In this document: piece by piece, positions 12,020 through 23,387 of the stretch
Layout of the letters: the number at the start of each line of letters is the position of its first letter
Numbering within the stretch: position 1 is the first letter of the stretch
Assembly: GCA_018287875.1 (NCBI GenBank)
Contig: JAGVVL010000025.1
Location: forward strand, 434,001-498,000
Direction: 5' to 3'
Origin: Nigrospora sphaerica
Lineage: Eukaryota > Ascomycota > Sordariomycetes > Amphisphaeriales > Apiosporaceae
DNA length: 64,000 nt
Made by a program: the position numbers and the translations under genes
The notes under the pieces: generated by a model
Seen by the model: the letters and a program-made list of their open reading frames with translations, nothing else
Database searches by the model: none
Told to the model about the DNA's origin: nothing

Positions 12020-12823
12020 CTACGCCGACGAATGCCGCCGGTCCCACTGCTCGTAGGTGGCGCTGAGCAGGCGCTGCTGCTGGTGGGTGGCGCTGCGCAG
12101 GCCCTGCTCCATGGCCACGAGGCCCTGGAGCGCGCCGGGCAGGGCGTCGCCCGACTCGACGCCGGCCGCCCGCGGCCGGTCCGGCGCCGCAGTCCCCGTG
12201 GAACTGCGCCGAGGCGGCGGCGGCGGCGGCGGCGTGCCCGAGCGGCTACGCTTCAAGGCGGGCGCTGCGGCAAGGGGTCGCATGGCCCGCGGCGGCGGGC
12301 GATGGTGCGGCCAGTGGTGGTGCGGCGCCTGTGGCGGCGGCGGCGGCGGCGTGGCCCGCTGGGGGGTGCGGTAGCCGCCGCCCCGCGACGCCGCTTGCCA
12401 CGCCGGGCTGTCGGCGTGGAAGGCGTCGAAGCCCGGCCCCGGCGGCCCCGGCGGCGGCGGCGGCGGCGGCGTCATGTCGAAGCCGCCGCCGGTGTCGTCG
12501 CCGGGCCACAAGGACGGCACGGGAGCCGTCGCCAGGGCGCCTCCCCCTTGCCAGGCAAAGGGGTCTAGGCAAGCGGGCGGCGGCGGGGCGAGGTCGAGCA
12601 TGTCGTCGTCGCCCAGCGGCGGGGACAGGTGATCCGGCGACGAGAACAGCGGCGGAGCGACGAGAACGTTCCCGGTCTCGAGAGGCCACATGTCGGGGAA
12701 CATGAGCGGCAGCTGGCCGGTCCCGTCGGGGCCTGGGCCCAGGCACGGGTCGCCGTAGTCCGACAAGGCGTCGGCCCAGGGCTCCATCATCAGCGGGCTG
12801 GGGTCGTTTAGTTGCGAAGCCAT
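12020..12823 (-). CDS. hypothetical proline-rich protein, 267 aa
   Basis: Not recognised. The start MASQLNDPSP at 12823 has a very strong context (ACCATGGCT on the coding strand); an in-frame ATG 12 codons upstream is less likely. Residues about 1-80 are acidic and hydrophobic (for example GDDDMLDLAPPPP), like a transcription activation region. The middle has poly-proline and poly-glycine runs encoded by CGG-type repeats. Around residue 195 a basic KRSRS patch could be a nuclear signal. The last 40 residues (GALQGLVAMEQGLRSATHQQ and onward) predict a helix. The region is very GC-rich, so long frames occur by chance on both strands here: 12246-12926 on the minus strand and 11948-12568 on the plus strand. 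The acidic start, start context and end make this frame the best choice. A nuclear regulatory role is a guess. Confidence 0.55.
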   Translation of the reverse strand: MASQLNDPSPLMMEPWADALSDYGDPCLGPGPDGTGQLPLMFPDMWPLETGNVLVAPPLFSSPDHLSPPLGDDDMLDLAPPPPACLDPFAWQGGGALATAPVPSLWPGDDTGGGFDMTPPPPPPPGPPGPGFDAFHADSPAWQAASRGGGYRTPQRATPPPPPPQAPHHHWPHHRPPPRAMRPLAAAPALKRSRSGTPPPPPPPRRSSTGTAAPDRPRAAGVESGDALPGALQGLVAMEQGLRSATHQQQRLLSATYEQWDRRHSSA

Positions 12824-15800
12824 GGTTGGTGTGTCTAGCGGATGGAGGAGGAATGACAATGGGTGTTGGGAGTGCGAGGTGAAGAGGCGAGGTAGGCCAT
12901 GGCCTTATGGGACGAGGGGTGAGCACGTGGATGGAAAAGAGTACGATAAAGCGTCCAATCCCGATTCATGGTGGCACTCGGGAACGGGGAAGCAAGCAGC
13001 AGGACCTATGTAAGAAGTGGTTTGAGATTACGACAATTGAGCCGATGGGCGGTTTGGGCGACTGCGCTGTCATTCGACGTTTGGTGACCGGAGGGTTCCG
13101 GAAGGCGTTAAGAGCGCTGGTTTGCTGGTGCAACCATCGGCATTTCGACCTGCAGACTCGCCCCCTTTCCCCCCCCCGCACTCCAATGGACACACCTCAC
13201 TTTGCCCCCCATCGCTAGGCAGCTGACGTTTGCGTCCCGTTCCCCTTGCATCGTCTGCCAGGCTTTTTGACATGGCAATTTGCAAAATTGCATTGGCCGG
13301 TGCCGATCATGACGCAGCGCGCGGCGCCAGGGGCGGAGCCTGGACCCACTCCTGGACCTTCTTCCCCGGCCGCCCCCCGGGAGCATCCGAAAGGCACTGT
13401 TTGGCTCTCCCGGCCCGCGGGGGCCGTTATGGCCGATCCGCCACCAAATCTGGGGGTTAAGGCGAATTCCCGTGCCTGTTCCCTGTTCTTCAGCCGCCGC
13501 TCCGGCTTCCAGAACATCTCTTTGATCGCTGCTAGCGCCTGCAGCCTCGTGGAAGTCCACCATTATGGTTACCGACGTCGTCATGACGCCCACTCATTGA
13601 TATGATCCCGAAGACAGGCGGGTTCAGGCAGGAAAGACTGTGAAACATTTATCGGGTCTCCAATGATGATCTGGGAACGATAACTGCCTCCGGAACATTT
13701 AAGCGGCCTAAGTACCGTTGTAATATGGTGGAAAATGCCAGCTGGGGTTCCATGGCGCCCCCGGACCCCGGACCCTTAGAAACCTGCAGCTGAACACCTG
13801 CATCAAGCAGGGGACATACACCAAAGTTCATCATATAAAGTGCGACTAAGGCAAGACTTATGTATCTGGCCCTTGAACCATAGGAGCACGCGGGGCTAGG
13901 AACCGCCATCGAAACCCCGTGAACAGCCCGGCTCAAGTAGAACTCAAGACGGGGTGCTGAAATCTAAAATTAGTGTCAAGCTTTGTCTCTAGCTAGAGGT
14001 ACCTAGGAATCCGAAGGCCGAGCCTTTGATTAAGCGCCTTCTGCATGCGGGCTCAGCGGGCTACTCGAGCCCAGGGCCAAGTCTCGTACCGCGTTTACCC
14101 GACGTGGTTCGCGGCCTCCGAGTCGCGGCTTATTCTAAAAACTCCCTGTATCACAAAGATACTTGGGTCTTTTCATAAATACCCTTAGTTTTCCCGTAGT
14201 TTAGTGCATATGTTCGGTATGATGGGGCACAAGTTCGCCTCGTGATCAATCAAAGCACTCAAATACCTCTCCCATATCGAACGAAGGTCCTTGGCTACGC
14301 CGCCAGCTCCACAAGGGCTTCGACTTGCCGCTCTCCGTTCACCCGAGAAACATTTGTCCTCGTGCGAGGTTGTCTAGCAGTTGTCCTTGCGTACGTTCTA
14401 GTTGGTCGAGTTGGGAACCTGGCCCCCAGCGCCGCCGACATGCCGTCCGTCTTTGTACTTCACCACGTAATCGGCACCAGCGGCGATGGAGCCGAAGCTT
14501 TTCAGCCTCTCGGTCTCTCCGGTGTGGAAGCCCGAAATCATGGCATGTTCGCTGATGGCTGTTCTAGTCAAGGCTCTCCGCATAGTCTCCTCTGACCCGA
14601 CATAGTCCAAGGAAGGAAGAGGGGAGGAAAGGAGAGGGGGAAGGGAAAGAAAACGAGGGTTCTCACGTCGTTGCATCACCAAATATCCGAGCTCCACGAG
14701 CAGCTGACGCGGCCGCAGCTGCCGGGGCTGAACGACGTCAACGGCCTGGAGGCCGAGGGAGCTGGGGTACTGCATTGTCAATAAAGGTGGGAGATCTCTT
14801 CGTGGAGTAAACGTCACGGCAGAACACAGAGGAGAATGTTGTTGAGGATGGCTGGAGACTGCGGTTGTCCTTCAACTTTCACCTGCGGGACGGAAATACC
14901 TTTTTGTATTCCATCGCCCGACCTCTTCATCCTCTGACTCGGACTCGGGGTCCTTGGTGATATCCAAAATTCCTCTTCAGCACCCTGCGCTTCTTGCCGG
15001 GGTCCCCTCGCCATCTCACCCCCGATGCTCACGCCTCTCACGATGCACAGCGACAAGGAGTCCTTCTACACCTCTGCTGCTTTCTTTTCCTGCGACTGCA
15101 TACCTTCAACGCCACCTCGCTTCTACACTCTGCAGCCAGCAGCGCATGAACAGGAAATCAGCCCCCGAGAGTGAAATCCATCACGCCACTGTCCGCTGGC
15201 GCACCAAAGAAGAGGATTCGTGTAACTTGCTTCCGTAGCCATGATGCATTGGGGCCGGGACGCGGTATTGCTTGTCGATACTTTGGGAGGAGAAAATAGC
15301 ACGCTTTGTTCTTCAGAGAACGGCCTGTCTTATGCTTCAGCTCCGGGCGGACGGGAAGAACTAGATCAATCAAGGATTTGTATTTCTGGGGCTATACAAA
15401 TATGCCGAAGGCATCCAGCGCCAGGAAATTTCCAATCACACAAACTAACTCGCTGCACAAACATGGGCAGTTGTCGGGACGGCACAAACAACCGATCTCT
15501 TTTCGACGTTCACGTTCTCAGGGATACTCTGCTGCCAGCATTGCTGCCTTGTTGACATTGCTATCGTGGAATTCTTTCCATGCATTCATCAATACTGTGC
15601 AATATTTCACGACTACCACACTAGCCAAATAGTTTGGATAGCATGTAGCAACAGGGAGTTCACACTACGGTGGAGATCAGAACGCCGTACTAACGTTTGG
15701 GCAACGTCTAATGGGGGAAGACCAGCCTCAAGACAACGACGTGCCTTTTGAGCTATGTGACAAGAGAACCCGAAAGTATAAAATTGTGCCTGTTGGAGAT

Positions 15801-16451
15801 TTTGCGTATTTGCTAAAATGAAGACTGCATTTTCTTCGGCCATTTACAGCGTGTTGAGAGCGTATGAGCAGTATTGAATTGCCAACCACACGGATTGACC
15901 ATTTAGTTTCAATATACTGTTCCTAAGTTGATGTTAGTGAAAATTCGCTTAAAATGCCGCCTTGAAGAGTCTGAAGTGAGTTCGGGAGCTTATTTTGCAT
16001 AGTCAACTCAGTAGGAGCTCAATTGAGTAATGCGGGATTGGAGTTCTCCAGCAACAATACGTTCACTTCGGGACCGAACCTCGTACGCATGGCCTTGTTG
16101 CATGACCATGAGGGCCCCGTAGCACTTGTCGCGCAATCCGGCATTCCAAGGACATACTAGAGTTAGTTTTTGTATCCTCAGCATTTATGTAGCCACAATT
16201 CACCTCTTCGCGCGGCTCCTGCCTCCTTTTTAATCAGGCTGAAAGGGTACTTGAGGCGGGGTGGGACGCTCTGATACTGGATGATGCGCGAGACGCACGG
16301 CTGGCTGCGGTACATGATGCGAAGAAGATCCAGTAGAAATCAGGGGTGTCGGCTCCTCAGTGTTTGGGTCATCAGCCAAATTGTGAAGGCTTATGCAGGG
16401 GGGACAAGGGGTCTCGCGTCTTGTCGTCAACGATTCCATTGCAACAACCCC
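12824..16451. other. long gene-poor intergenic region
   Basis: I see no supported gene in 3.6 kb. Minus-strand frames at 14398-14817 and 14814-15056 contain protein-like pieces (GFHTGETERLKSFG; an acidic DPESESEDEEVGRWNTK in a neighbouring frame) and possible splice signals, but they do not join into a family I know. Base composition becomes mixed, with AT-rich patches around 14.0-14.25 kb and 15.8-16.0 kb. This may be old decayed sequence. Confidence 0.5.
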
Positions 16452-17323
16452 ATGGCGGCCACCGAGGCGATAAGGACAAGGAAGCGATGGAGACTCAAGG
16501 GCATCGTGGGAATCTTCGCCGCTTTGGCCATTGTGGATGCCGCTGTTGGCAGCACGCTGGGCAGCAAAGCGGTCGCCGACGGTGAAACGACAGCCGGCAC
16601 GACGGCTAATGATACCTCGGCTGGCGAAACGGCGGATAACGCAACATCGATTTCGCCTGGGCCTGGATCCATCAAGAGATACCCGCGTTTGGCGCTGGCG
16701 AGTATACGTGGCGCGTCTAATTATTCTCACAGGATTCGGTTGTTTCGTCAAGGCTCCGACGACACTATTTAGTATGTGGACTGGACCAGTACCGGCTCCG
16801 GGTGGTCCATGGCCTGCGAAATGAACACCTTGAACCACTGCCGGATACCGCACGGCTTCTCCACGACCTGCACATAACGTGAAACTCACAACCTTGTAGG
16901 TACGCTTGGTCGTGCCTTTGCAGCCTCTTTGCCCCCTCCCCCTCCCTAAAACTGACCTGGTAGCAGAACCAATGGCAACTGTTCTTCGTGGACGACAACA
17001 ACACGGTGCGCGGGCAAAAGTTCGACATCGACGGCGGTAACCCGACGGGCCGGCTAACCCTGATCGACCGGTATCCCTACCAGAACGGCGAGCACACGCA
17101 GCTCGGCTGCTACTGGCCCTACATCGGGTCGCCGGACGCCGATGGGACCCTGCAGGTCGTTTGGCAGGATGACGAAGACGACGGCAGCAGCGTCGGCTTG
17201 AGCGTTTAGAGGGCGCAGGACATGAATCGGTGCTTCTTCCGGGAGCAGGGCACCGGCCGGCTCAAGAAGGTCTGGTTCCATGGGGCCGAGTGGAAGGCCG
17301 CCGGGTTCGTGCCCATCGATTAG
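16452..17323 (+). pseudogene. decayed lectin-like (beta-propeller) single-pass membrane protein
   Basis: From ATG 16452 the frame encodes a basic head, a hydrophobic segment GIVGIFAALAIVDAAVGS, a Thr/Ala/Asn-rich stalk and then propeller-like sequence (RLALASIRGASNYSHRIRLF). TAG at 16770 interrupts before YVDWTSTGSGWSMACEMN. After a plausible intron (GTACGC donor near 16900, acceptor at about 16966) the sequence resumes as NQWQLFFVDDNNTVRGQKFD and later LKKVWFHGAEWKAAGFVPID, ending at TAG 17321. A second stop lies at 17207. A cytosolic head, one transmembrane helix, a low-complexity stalk and W/Y-rich blades match the common fungal family with a fucose-lectin-like fold. Only about half of the expected blades are present. 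Both TAG codons could come from C-to-T or G-to-A changes (CAG or TGG). The family assignment is by motif impression. Confidence 0.45.
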
Positions 17324-20300
17324 GGCGACGATCGGTGTATGTAGAATGTCTGGTGAATCTACTGGTCGGCTGTTACCGCTTCGTGGCTCGGTAGGTACAT
17401 AGCAATGGAAGGGGCAGTTGTCGTCAAAATGTCTGTCTTGGGCCAGTGGTTACGAGAGCGGACGCCAAGGCTTCTATGTTTGCAGCAATGCCTCAGCCTA
17501 GACAATATCTGTTCCAGTCATGACGTAAGTTGGCCGAGTCACAGTAATTCGAGGCGGCCTTGAATGGGCATACGAGTGGGAACGCCCGCTGTAAGCTAGC
17601 TTTTGGTGGTTTTGGTGACCGTATGTCGACTGGGATCACCTTTACGAGATTCCTAGTTGCGGCATGGCGAAAAATTTCGATCGGCCAGCTATCGCCCGCG
17701 TGACCCCTTTTCCGCAGGTGACAACGTAATTATGACAAGCATCCAAAGGATGCCTCGCGGAAATTTGATGAACTCGAGTCTATCACACTGTATGGCCGAA
17801 ATTGCTTGGGCCACGTTCGCGTTGTGAAGGAGAGTGATGGGACTGATCCCGACGCAGTTGCCTCCATCTACACCACACACTGAGCCCTACGATGCGCCAT
17901 CCAAAACAGACGCGAATGGGCTACCGCTACAGCTAGAAACGAGGCCGGAGGGGGTTCCAAACCGGAAAGCCATGCCGACAATCAAGAAAGAATTCCCGAG
18001 CATTATTTTCACACGCGAAACGCGGCCCGGCAGGAATTTACGTCCCACTTCGCGTGCTATTGATTCCAGAGTAAGTTATTCGGCCAGATTTCTTAGGGCA
18101 TGACGGGAGGGGTCTGTTTCAAGGTAGGGAAGATGGTGCTCCGTGAAGCACGAACGGGAGCAATCCAAGCAGGCGGATATTGGCAGCTTGACTTAGTCGA
18201 TGCGGGAAGGGTATCCGGGGGAAGCTGGTTTTCTATGTAATACCAATCCTACATAAAGTAGCAGACAACGATGACTGATGGTGCTGAATCATGAATGTAT
18301 GCTAGTTCAACATTCGGGCGTAACGGGCGGCGGCATCCCCAAACCACTGGATGTAAATCCACCACAACAGCTGACCGCACGCGACGCATCGCCACGACAA
18401 GGAGTTCCGAGACAAAAGAAACATAGGAAAAAGACCCTTCAGCTTTGCGGCGACAATACTTTGACCGAAAAGGGGCAAGAGGGCCGCTCGAGGGCTCAGG
18501 ACACGCATGTTGGCGCTGGAGACAGTCAGGGCTTCCCCGTGTAGAACACAGCATCTTTGCTCACAGCCGACACCCATAGCACATTCCACGTTCACCCGGC
18601 TGGAAAACGGGTAACTTAAAGACATGAGCCCTCCCCGCCAGCTGCAATTTCGATTATTGCTTTACCGCCACAGTAGCCTATACTATAACCCCACCTGCTG
18701 CAAGCTACACGGTCGTAAACCGGAAATGATTGCAGTCATCCGCCCCCGGATCCATTCGTTCAAGGGAGGCTACGTCCTATCTGACCTAAAGGTGGAGTGC
18801 GATCTGTCTCTTAACGCTATCCGAAACTTGAGATAGGATACAATCTGCCGGAAAAGTGGGTTGCTGGGCTTGGCTGAGGATGAACGATCCCTCTCGCCAA
18901 AAGGCACGAGCAATATAGACGGTACTTACGCTGAGAAGCATTCTTGAGCTAATGTCTGGGGTTTCTTAGGTACCCCCTCAGGATACATACATCCGTGTGT
19001 AGTCATAGTTGCTTGGAAACCAACTCGGGTATAGAGAAACTGTGGGTCAAAAGTGGCGCAAGCAACGGGGGAGCGTGGCTGAGGAGCTCTCAAGTGAGAA
19101 TACTATAATGAACTATTCAGCTTGTTCTACGCATACGAGGACGCGTTTTCTCTCGACGACTACTTTAACGTTACGGAATCTCATGTGATTTGCGGCGGCA
19201 TGCTGTGTTTAGAGTCCCGTTAGATGTCTGTCGTGTTCTGCTGATTTGTGACGAATTGCTCAGATTATGGGTGACTACGGTGCGCTTGTGGCCGTTTCCC
19301 CTGAGAACACCATACGACTGCGGTTCAAGGTGGCGCAGCGTCTCCCATTCTCAATCGGACCGCATCTCATGCGCTCGCCTCCACCCCCAAGCCGGGCTTT
19401 GGATGAGTACTGTGAGCTTGTACCTACGGGCTATGTGTTGCGTGTGTATCAGGATGACGGGATGATGCTAGGATCGGCGTGGAGGCGTCCACAGACGTTT
19501 GAAGTGGAAATCCTGGGTTGAACTCCGCCTGATTTTCCCAGTGGATTCATGAACGGCAACCAACCTTACCCGGCGATGGGGGGTAGCAGAAGAAGTGGCT
19601 CAACTAAACGGGTGATCTTGGTGTGCTGAGCCAGTTACCCTTCTAGTTGAGTCACTTTTTTGCTACGCCCCTGCCTAGCAGCGGATTGTCTGTACCTCTG
19701 AGCCCTTTTTTGGGCCCAGGAAGAAAAACAGCCAATAAGATGGCTAATCATGACGTAAAGTTGGTCAGGCGTCGGCAGGGACCAGCAAACCCCGAGGAAT
19801 CGAGATGGTTGCATGCACCCATCAAATACGGGGTTCGTAGCAAGCAGATCATTCACAAAAAATATATATATGGATGGAACGGCAGGAGTGGGCGCCGGCT
19901 TCAAAGGCCGATGGGTAGTGCGACGCCCCAAAATTGATGCACGTAGCCGCCGAATCACGAAGGCGTATCAGCCCGACCGATTGATACAAAAATACGAGTA
20001 TACAGACGGAACCGTATGGGTGTTCTAGGTCTCGCAGAACGTGGGGGTGAAAACGTGAGATAGGATCCATGTTGCCGGCGACCAAGGCTACTTCCACACT
20101 TGCAAGGGTTTTTTACATGAATAAGAAGTAGCTCCTCGGAGTTGATATCCGGCCGGCGGCGGGCGAACCGGGCTTTAGTATGTTATCCTATTGGTATAAT
20201 CCTATCATTCCACTCAAGGCATTGCCCCCGGTTGCCTCGGGAAGGCGCGTAGGTCACAAGTTGACCCCCCCTCTCCCCGTGTCGCCATTTTTGAAAAATC

Positions 20301-20640
20301 CCTTTCCCACAACGATGGGATTGAACGGAATCCCTCTCCCCCCGATTATTCCCCCAGGCGAATACGTACCTCAGGACCACGTACTTCGCCCATTGACGCC
20401 ACCCCCCAGAGCCCGAGACCATCTTGGGCTTGCGTTCCATCACCTCTCACCCAATTCCACAAGCGTCGTGGCACAATCGTGGCGATAATGGCTCTCTCCT
20501 TACACCTTCCCCCCGGACACCTTTGCCATGCTTGTCTTCCTCGGACGCTTTTTAACGCCATCAAATCGCCCCTCGATTGTATAGACTGCCGACTAGACAA
20601 GCCATTCTAGGAGCCCGTCGTAGGATGCCGGTAGCCCCTA
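17324..20640. other. gene-poor region, possible relics
   Basis: No gene is well supported. Fragments such as 17834-18103 (plus) and 19813-20028 (plus, containing IQKYEYTDGTVWVF) are short and isolated, and the second is faintly propeller-like. A doubtful ORF at 19267-19521 is listed separately. AT-rich patches alternate with normal sequence. The last 400 bases should hold the promoter of the downstream regulator; they contain several CCCC runs and no clear TATA box. Confidence 0.5.
19267..19521 (+). CDS. doubtful short ORF, 84 aa
   Basis: Not recognised. The peptide runs from MGDYGALVAVSPENTIRLRF to RPQTFEVEILG and has a more protein-like composition than neighbouring frames. A possible upstream exon (…YEDAFSLDDYFNVTESH, ending at about 19181 before GTGATT) could be spliced to CAG/ATT at 19264, in phase, but no upstream start codon was found. 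It may be a relic or a chance frame. Confidence 0.22.
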   Translation: MGDYGALVAVSPENTIRLRFKVAQRLPFSIGPHLMRSPPPPSRALDEYCELVPTGYVLRVYQDDGMMLGSAWRRPQTFEVEILG

Positions 20641-23067
20641 ATGTCGCGTCAGCTCCGAGCACTTCTACCCAAGGTCAACCCTCCCGAGCCGTCACCGAAT
20701 GACCCGACCGAGCCCACTGAGCCTGTAGAGCCGCCGCGGAAACGGAAGCTGGTCCAGCTGGCCTGCCACTGGTGCCGTTCCCACAAGACGAAGTGCGATG
20801 GTGAACGTCCATCCTGCCGCACCTGCCGTCAGCGCGACAAGCAGTGCGAGTACGACGACGACCCCGACACGACGCCGCACGCCAACCTTCGACGCCAGTA
20901 CCGGATCCTGATCGAGCAGCAGAACGAATACACCGAGCTTTTCCAGATGCTGTGCTCGCGCCCCGAACAAGAGGCCCAGGTGATTCTACAGCAGATGCGG
21001 AAGAGCGGCGATGTCCGCTCGACGCTGCACTTCGTCAAAGAGGGGGACCTGCTCGCTCACGGCCGCTGTAGCTCGAATCCAGTGCCAAAAGCCCTTGTCT
21101 CGCCTGGCGACTTCAACTTCGGCGCTGAGCCCGTGTCGTCGATGGAGCTGATTCTGGGTGCTCCCCACGTCCACGCATACCCTTCGCTGCCTCCTATTGA
21201 GATCATACAGCACGAGCTTGGCCCCAAGCGGAAAATCATCCCGAACGTAGACACGACGAAAGACGAGCCCACCACGGCCGAAGATATACGCAGCACGAGG
21301 TATGCACGGGTTTTCGCTCGCCCCGGGACGCGCTCTCGGGCCCCCGGCCCCTGGACGACGCGCTGATGGAAGTAACCAGGACGCTGGACCGGCCACACAA
21401 AGTTTGCGACGCCCGTCTCTTGCGGATCAGCGCTAGCCAATGGACGAGCGTGACGGATGAGACCACGCCCGTTGCAAACCTTATCTCAATGTACCTCTCT
21501 TGGGATCATGCCACGCTGAGGCTATTCGACGAGGAGCTGTTCCTCGACCAGATCGCCGCGGGCGAGACGGCCTACTGCTCCCCAGCCTTTGTGAACGCCC
21601 TTCTGGCGGCGGCTTGCGTAAGTACCTCCCGGGACGTGCGCTCTGTTTTGGCGGCGGCTGAAGGTGCGGGTGCAGATTAACTATGGAGCCGTCGACAAGC
21701 AGTCGTGTTCCCGTTTCGGCCCCCGGTTCTACGATGAAGCCGTACGCCGGTTCGCGGCCGAGGTGGTGCAGGACCCGCACGTCCTCCTCATCCCGGCGGC
21801 CGCCCTGCTGTGTATGTGGTGCGAATCTGTGGGCGACCACCAGGCCAGCTCAGAATACACAGCCAAGGCTCTAGCCATCGCCCACCAACTCGAGCTCTTC
21901 AGCAAACTACCCCGCGAGCCTCACCTGTGCGATTCTCACAGCCGCCGTATGCTCAAGGGCGAGGCTATCGTGGCCTGGGGCTTCTACATGCGGCAAGTGT
22001 GAGTTCTTGCCCACTACCCACCCGCGCCCTGGAGCACGCCGAGCTAATGTCATGATGGATGCAGTATAGCTGTCTATTTCCGACGCGTCGAGTCCGCTGT
22101 GCCAGACACTCCCTGGTTTCCAATATCGTACGATGCCGAAAGTGACGACCATGACGCCGGTGTAGTATGGGATTCGTTTCCCTTTCAACGCGCCCCGCAG
22201 ACGCTGTATCGAGATATCGCCTTCAAGGTATATGCCCGTCTATTCATGATAGTATGGGAAGGGGAAAAGGCCCGTCAGACGGCCTCGGGGCCTGATGTGA
22301 CCGAGATTTCATTCGAAGTCGTCAAAGATACGCACAGGAGGATGCTAAGATGGGCTGACCAGCTCCCGCCGGTCATGACCCGCGAGGCAAACAGTCTTCC
22401 TCCAGTCTTTGACCTCCAGTACGCACTCGCAGTCTCCCCGTCCCGATGTTTTGGAGTGGATCGCACGTATTGACCAACCAACCCGTGCAGCCTTTTCTTC
22501 CATGGAGCCGTGGTCCAGATGTTCCGCCCTTTCGCCCACGTCCACTTTGGGCAACAAGTGACCGCTCGGGATATCATGCTAGCCTCTTTGGCCCAGATGC
22601 GACGCATACTTTTCATTCAACGCCACCAGTACGATGGACCGCCGTTCAGTTCAGCGACGGCGGGGTCCTTCCGAGCGTTTACGTCGGAGATTTTGGAACA
22701 ACTGGCCCGGTGGGATGGTGTGGACAACCATGCCCGGTTCTATCTGATTCTGGCGGCTGAGGCGATGGAAAGACATGGGCAGGGGTTCCCTCTTATACAC
22801 AAAGCCGTCCATGAACTTCTCAACCGGACTCTGGCGGGCGCACATGTAATCCCCCACGACGTGGCCGAGATGTTCCGGCAGCTGGATTCGCGGATGACGG
22901 GTCACTCGCAGCTGAAAAGCTTTCCCAGCGAGTACCCTATTGAATTCAAAATAGCAATACCCGGCCCTGGCGACAGCATGACTAATGACCTGATCACGGC
23001 TACGTACAATCTCATCCTTCAAGATGACGAGGAGGTACCAATGGCGGACGGCAAAGACCAAGCGTGA
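20641..23067 (+). CDS. Zn(II)2Cys6 transcription factor
   Basis: Five exons join to 716 residues: 20641-21299, 21380-21617, 21676-21998, 22065-22418 and 22491-23067. Introns are 80, 58, 66 and 72 bases; the last has a clear TATTGAC branch site. The binuclear zinc cluster is Cys42-x2-Cys45-x6-Cys52-x6-Cys59-x2-Cys62-x6-Cys69, preceded by the basic PPRKRKLVQLA. A linker of about 130 residues follows, then the fungal-specific transcription factor middle region from about residue 235. This includes INYGAVD, the WGFYMRQV…AVYFRR helix and HLFFHGAVVQMFRPF. Such proteins bind CGG-containing sites in the nucleus, usually as dimers. The splice at 22418/22491 restores HLFFHG and removes the in-frame TGA at 22471. 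The target pathway cannot be told; no metabolic cluster lies beside it. Confidence 0.92.
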
Positions 23068-23297
23068 GGAGGGCAGAAGTCGGGGCAAAGGATAACATAG
23101 GGAGACTTACCGATATAGGTGTCGTTGGAGTTTCCAACCCACCCCCCCCTCGTTTGGGTGTGCGGATGCGCCGGGCGGACCATAGCGACTGGGATACCAC
23201 CAGTTCTCAGCTTCTTCTTTTCCCTCCACGACCTTGCTTGCCGAATTCGGACAGGCAAATTTCTCCACCTAGCGCGTGGGTAGTTTGCGTGTCATAA

Positions 23298-23387
23298 GGA
23301 CCTCAGCAGCCGAGGAGGCATGATGCGACGGGGATATTTACATGTAATGGGGACATCAGCAACCGAGAAGGCATGATGCGAAGGAGA
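23298..23387. repeat. imperfect direct repeat, two 37-base copies
   Basis: The copies GGACCTCAGCAGCCGAGGAG… (23298-23334) and GGACATCAGCAACCGAGAAG… (23351-23387) are 53 bases apart and share the block GGCATGATGCGA. Most differences are G-to-A or C-to-A. No function is evident. Confidence 0.75.

Noticed and set aside
11948..12568. 206-codon plus-strand ORF opposite the proline-rich gene
   Set aside because: Arg/Gly-rich shadow of CGG-repeat DNA on the other strand; no start context or domain.
14398..15056. Minus-strand frames with possible splice sites and pieces such as GFHTGETERLKSFG
   Set aside because: Pieces do not join to a consistent model and match no family I know; kept only as a remark in the region entry.
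12824..20640. Possible RIP-mutated transposon island
   Set aside because: AT-rich patches are short and interrupted, and no transposase or reverse-transcriptase motif was seen in any frame.
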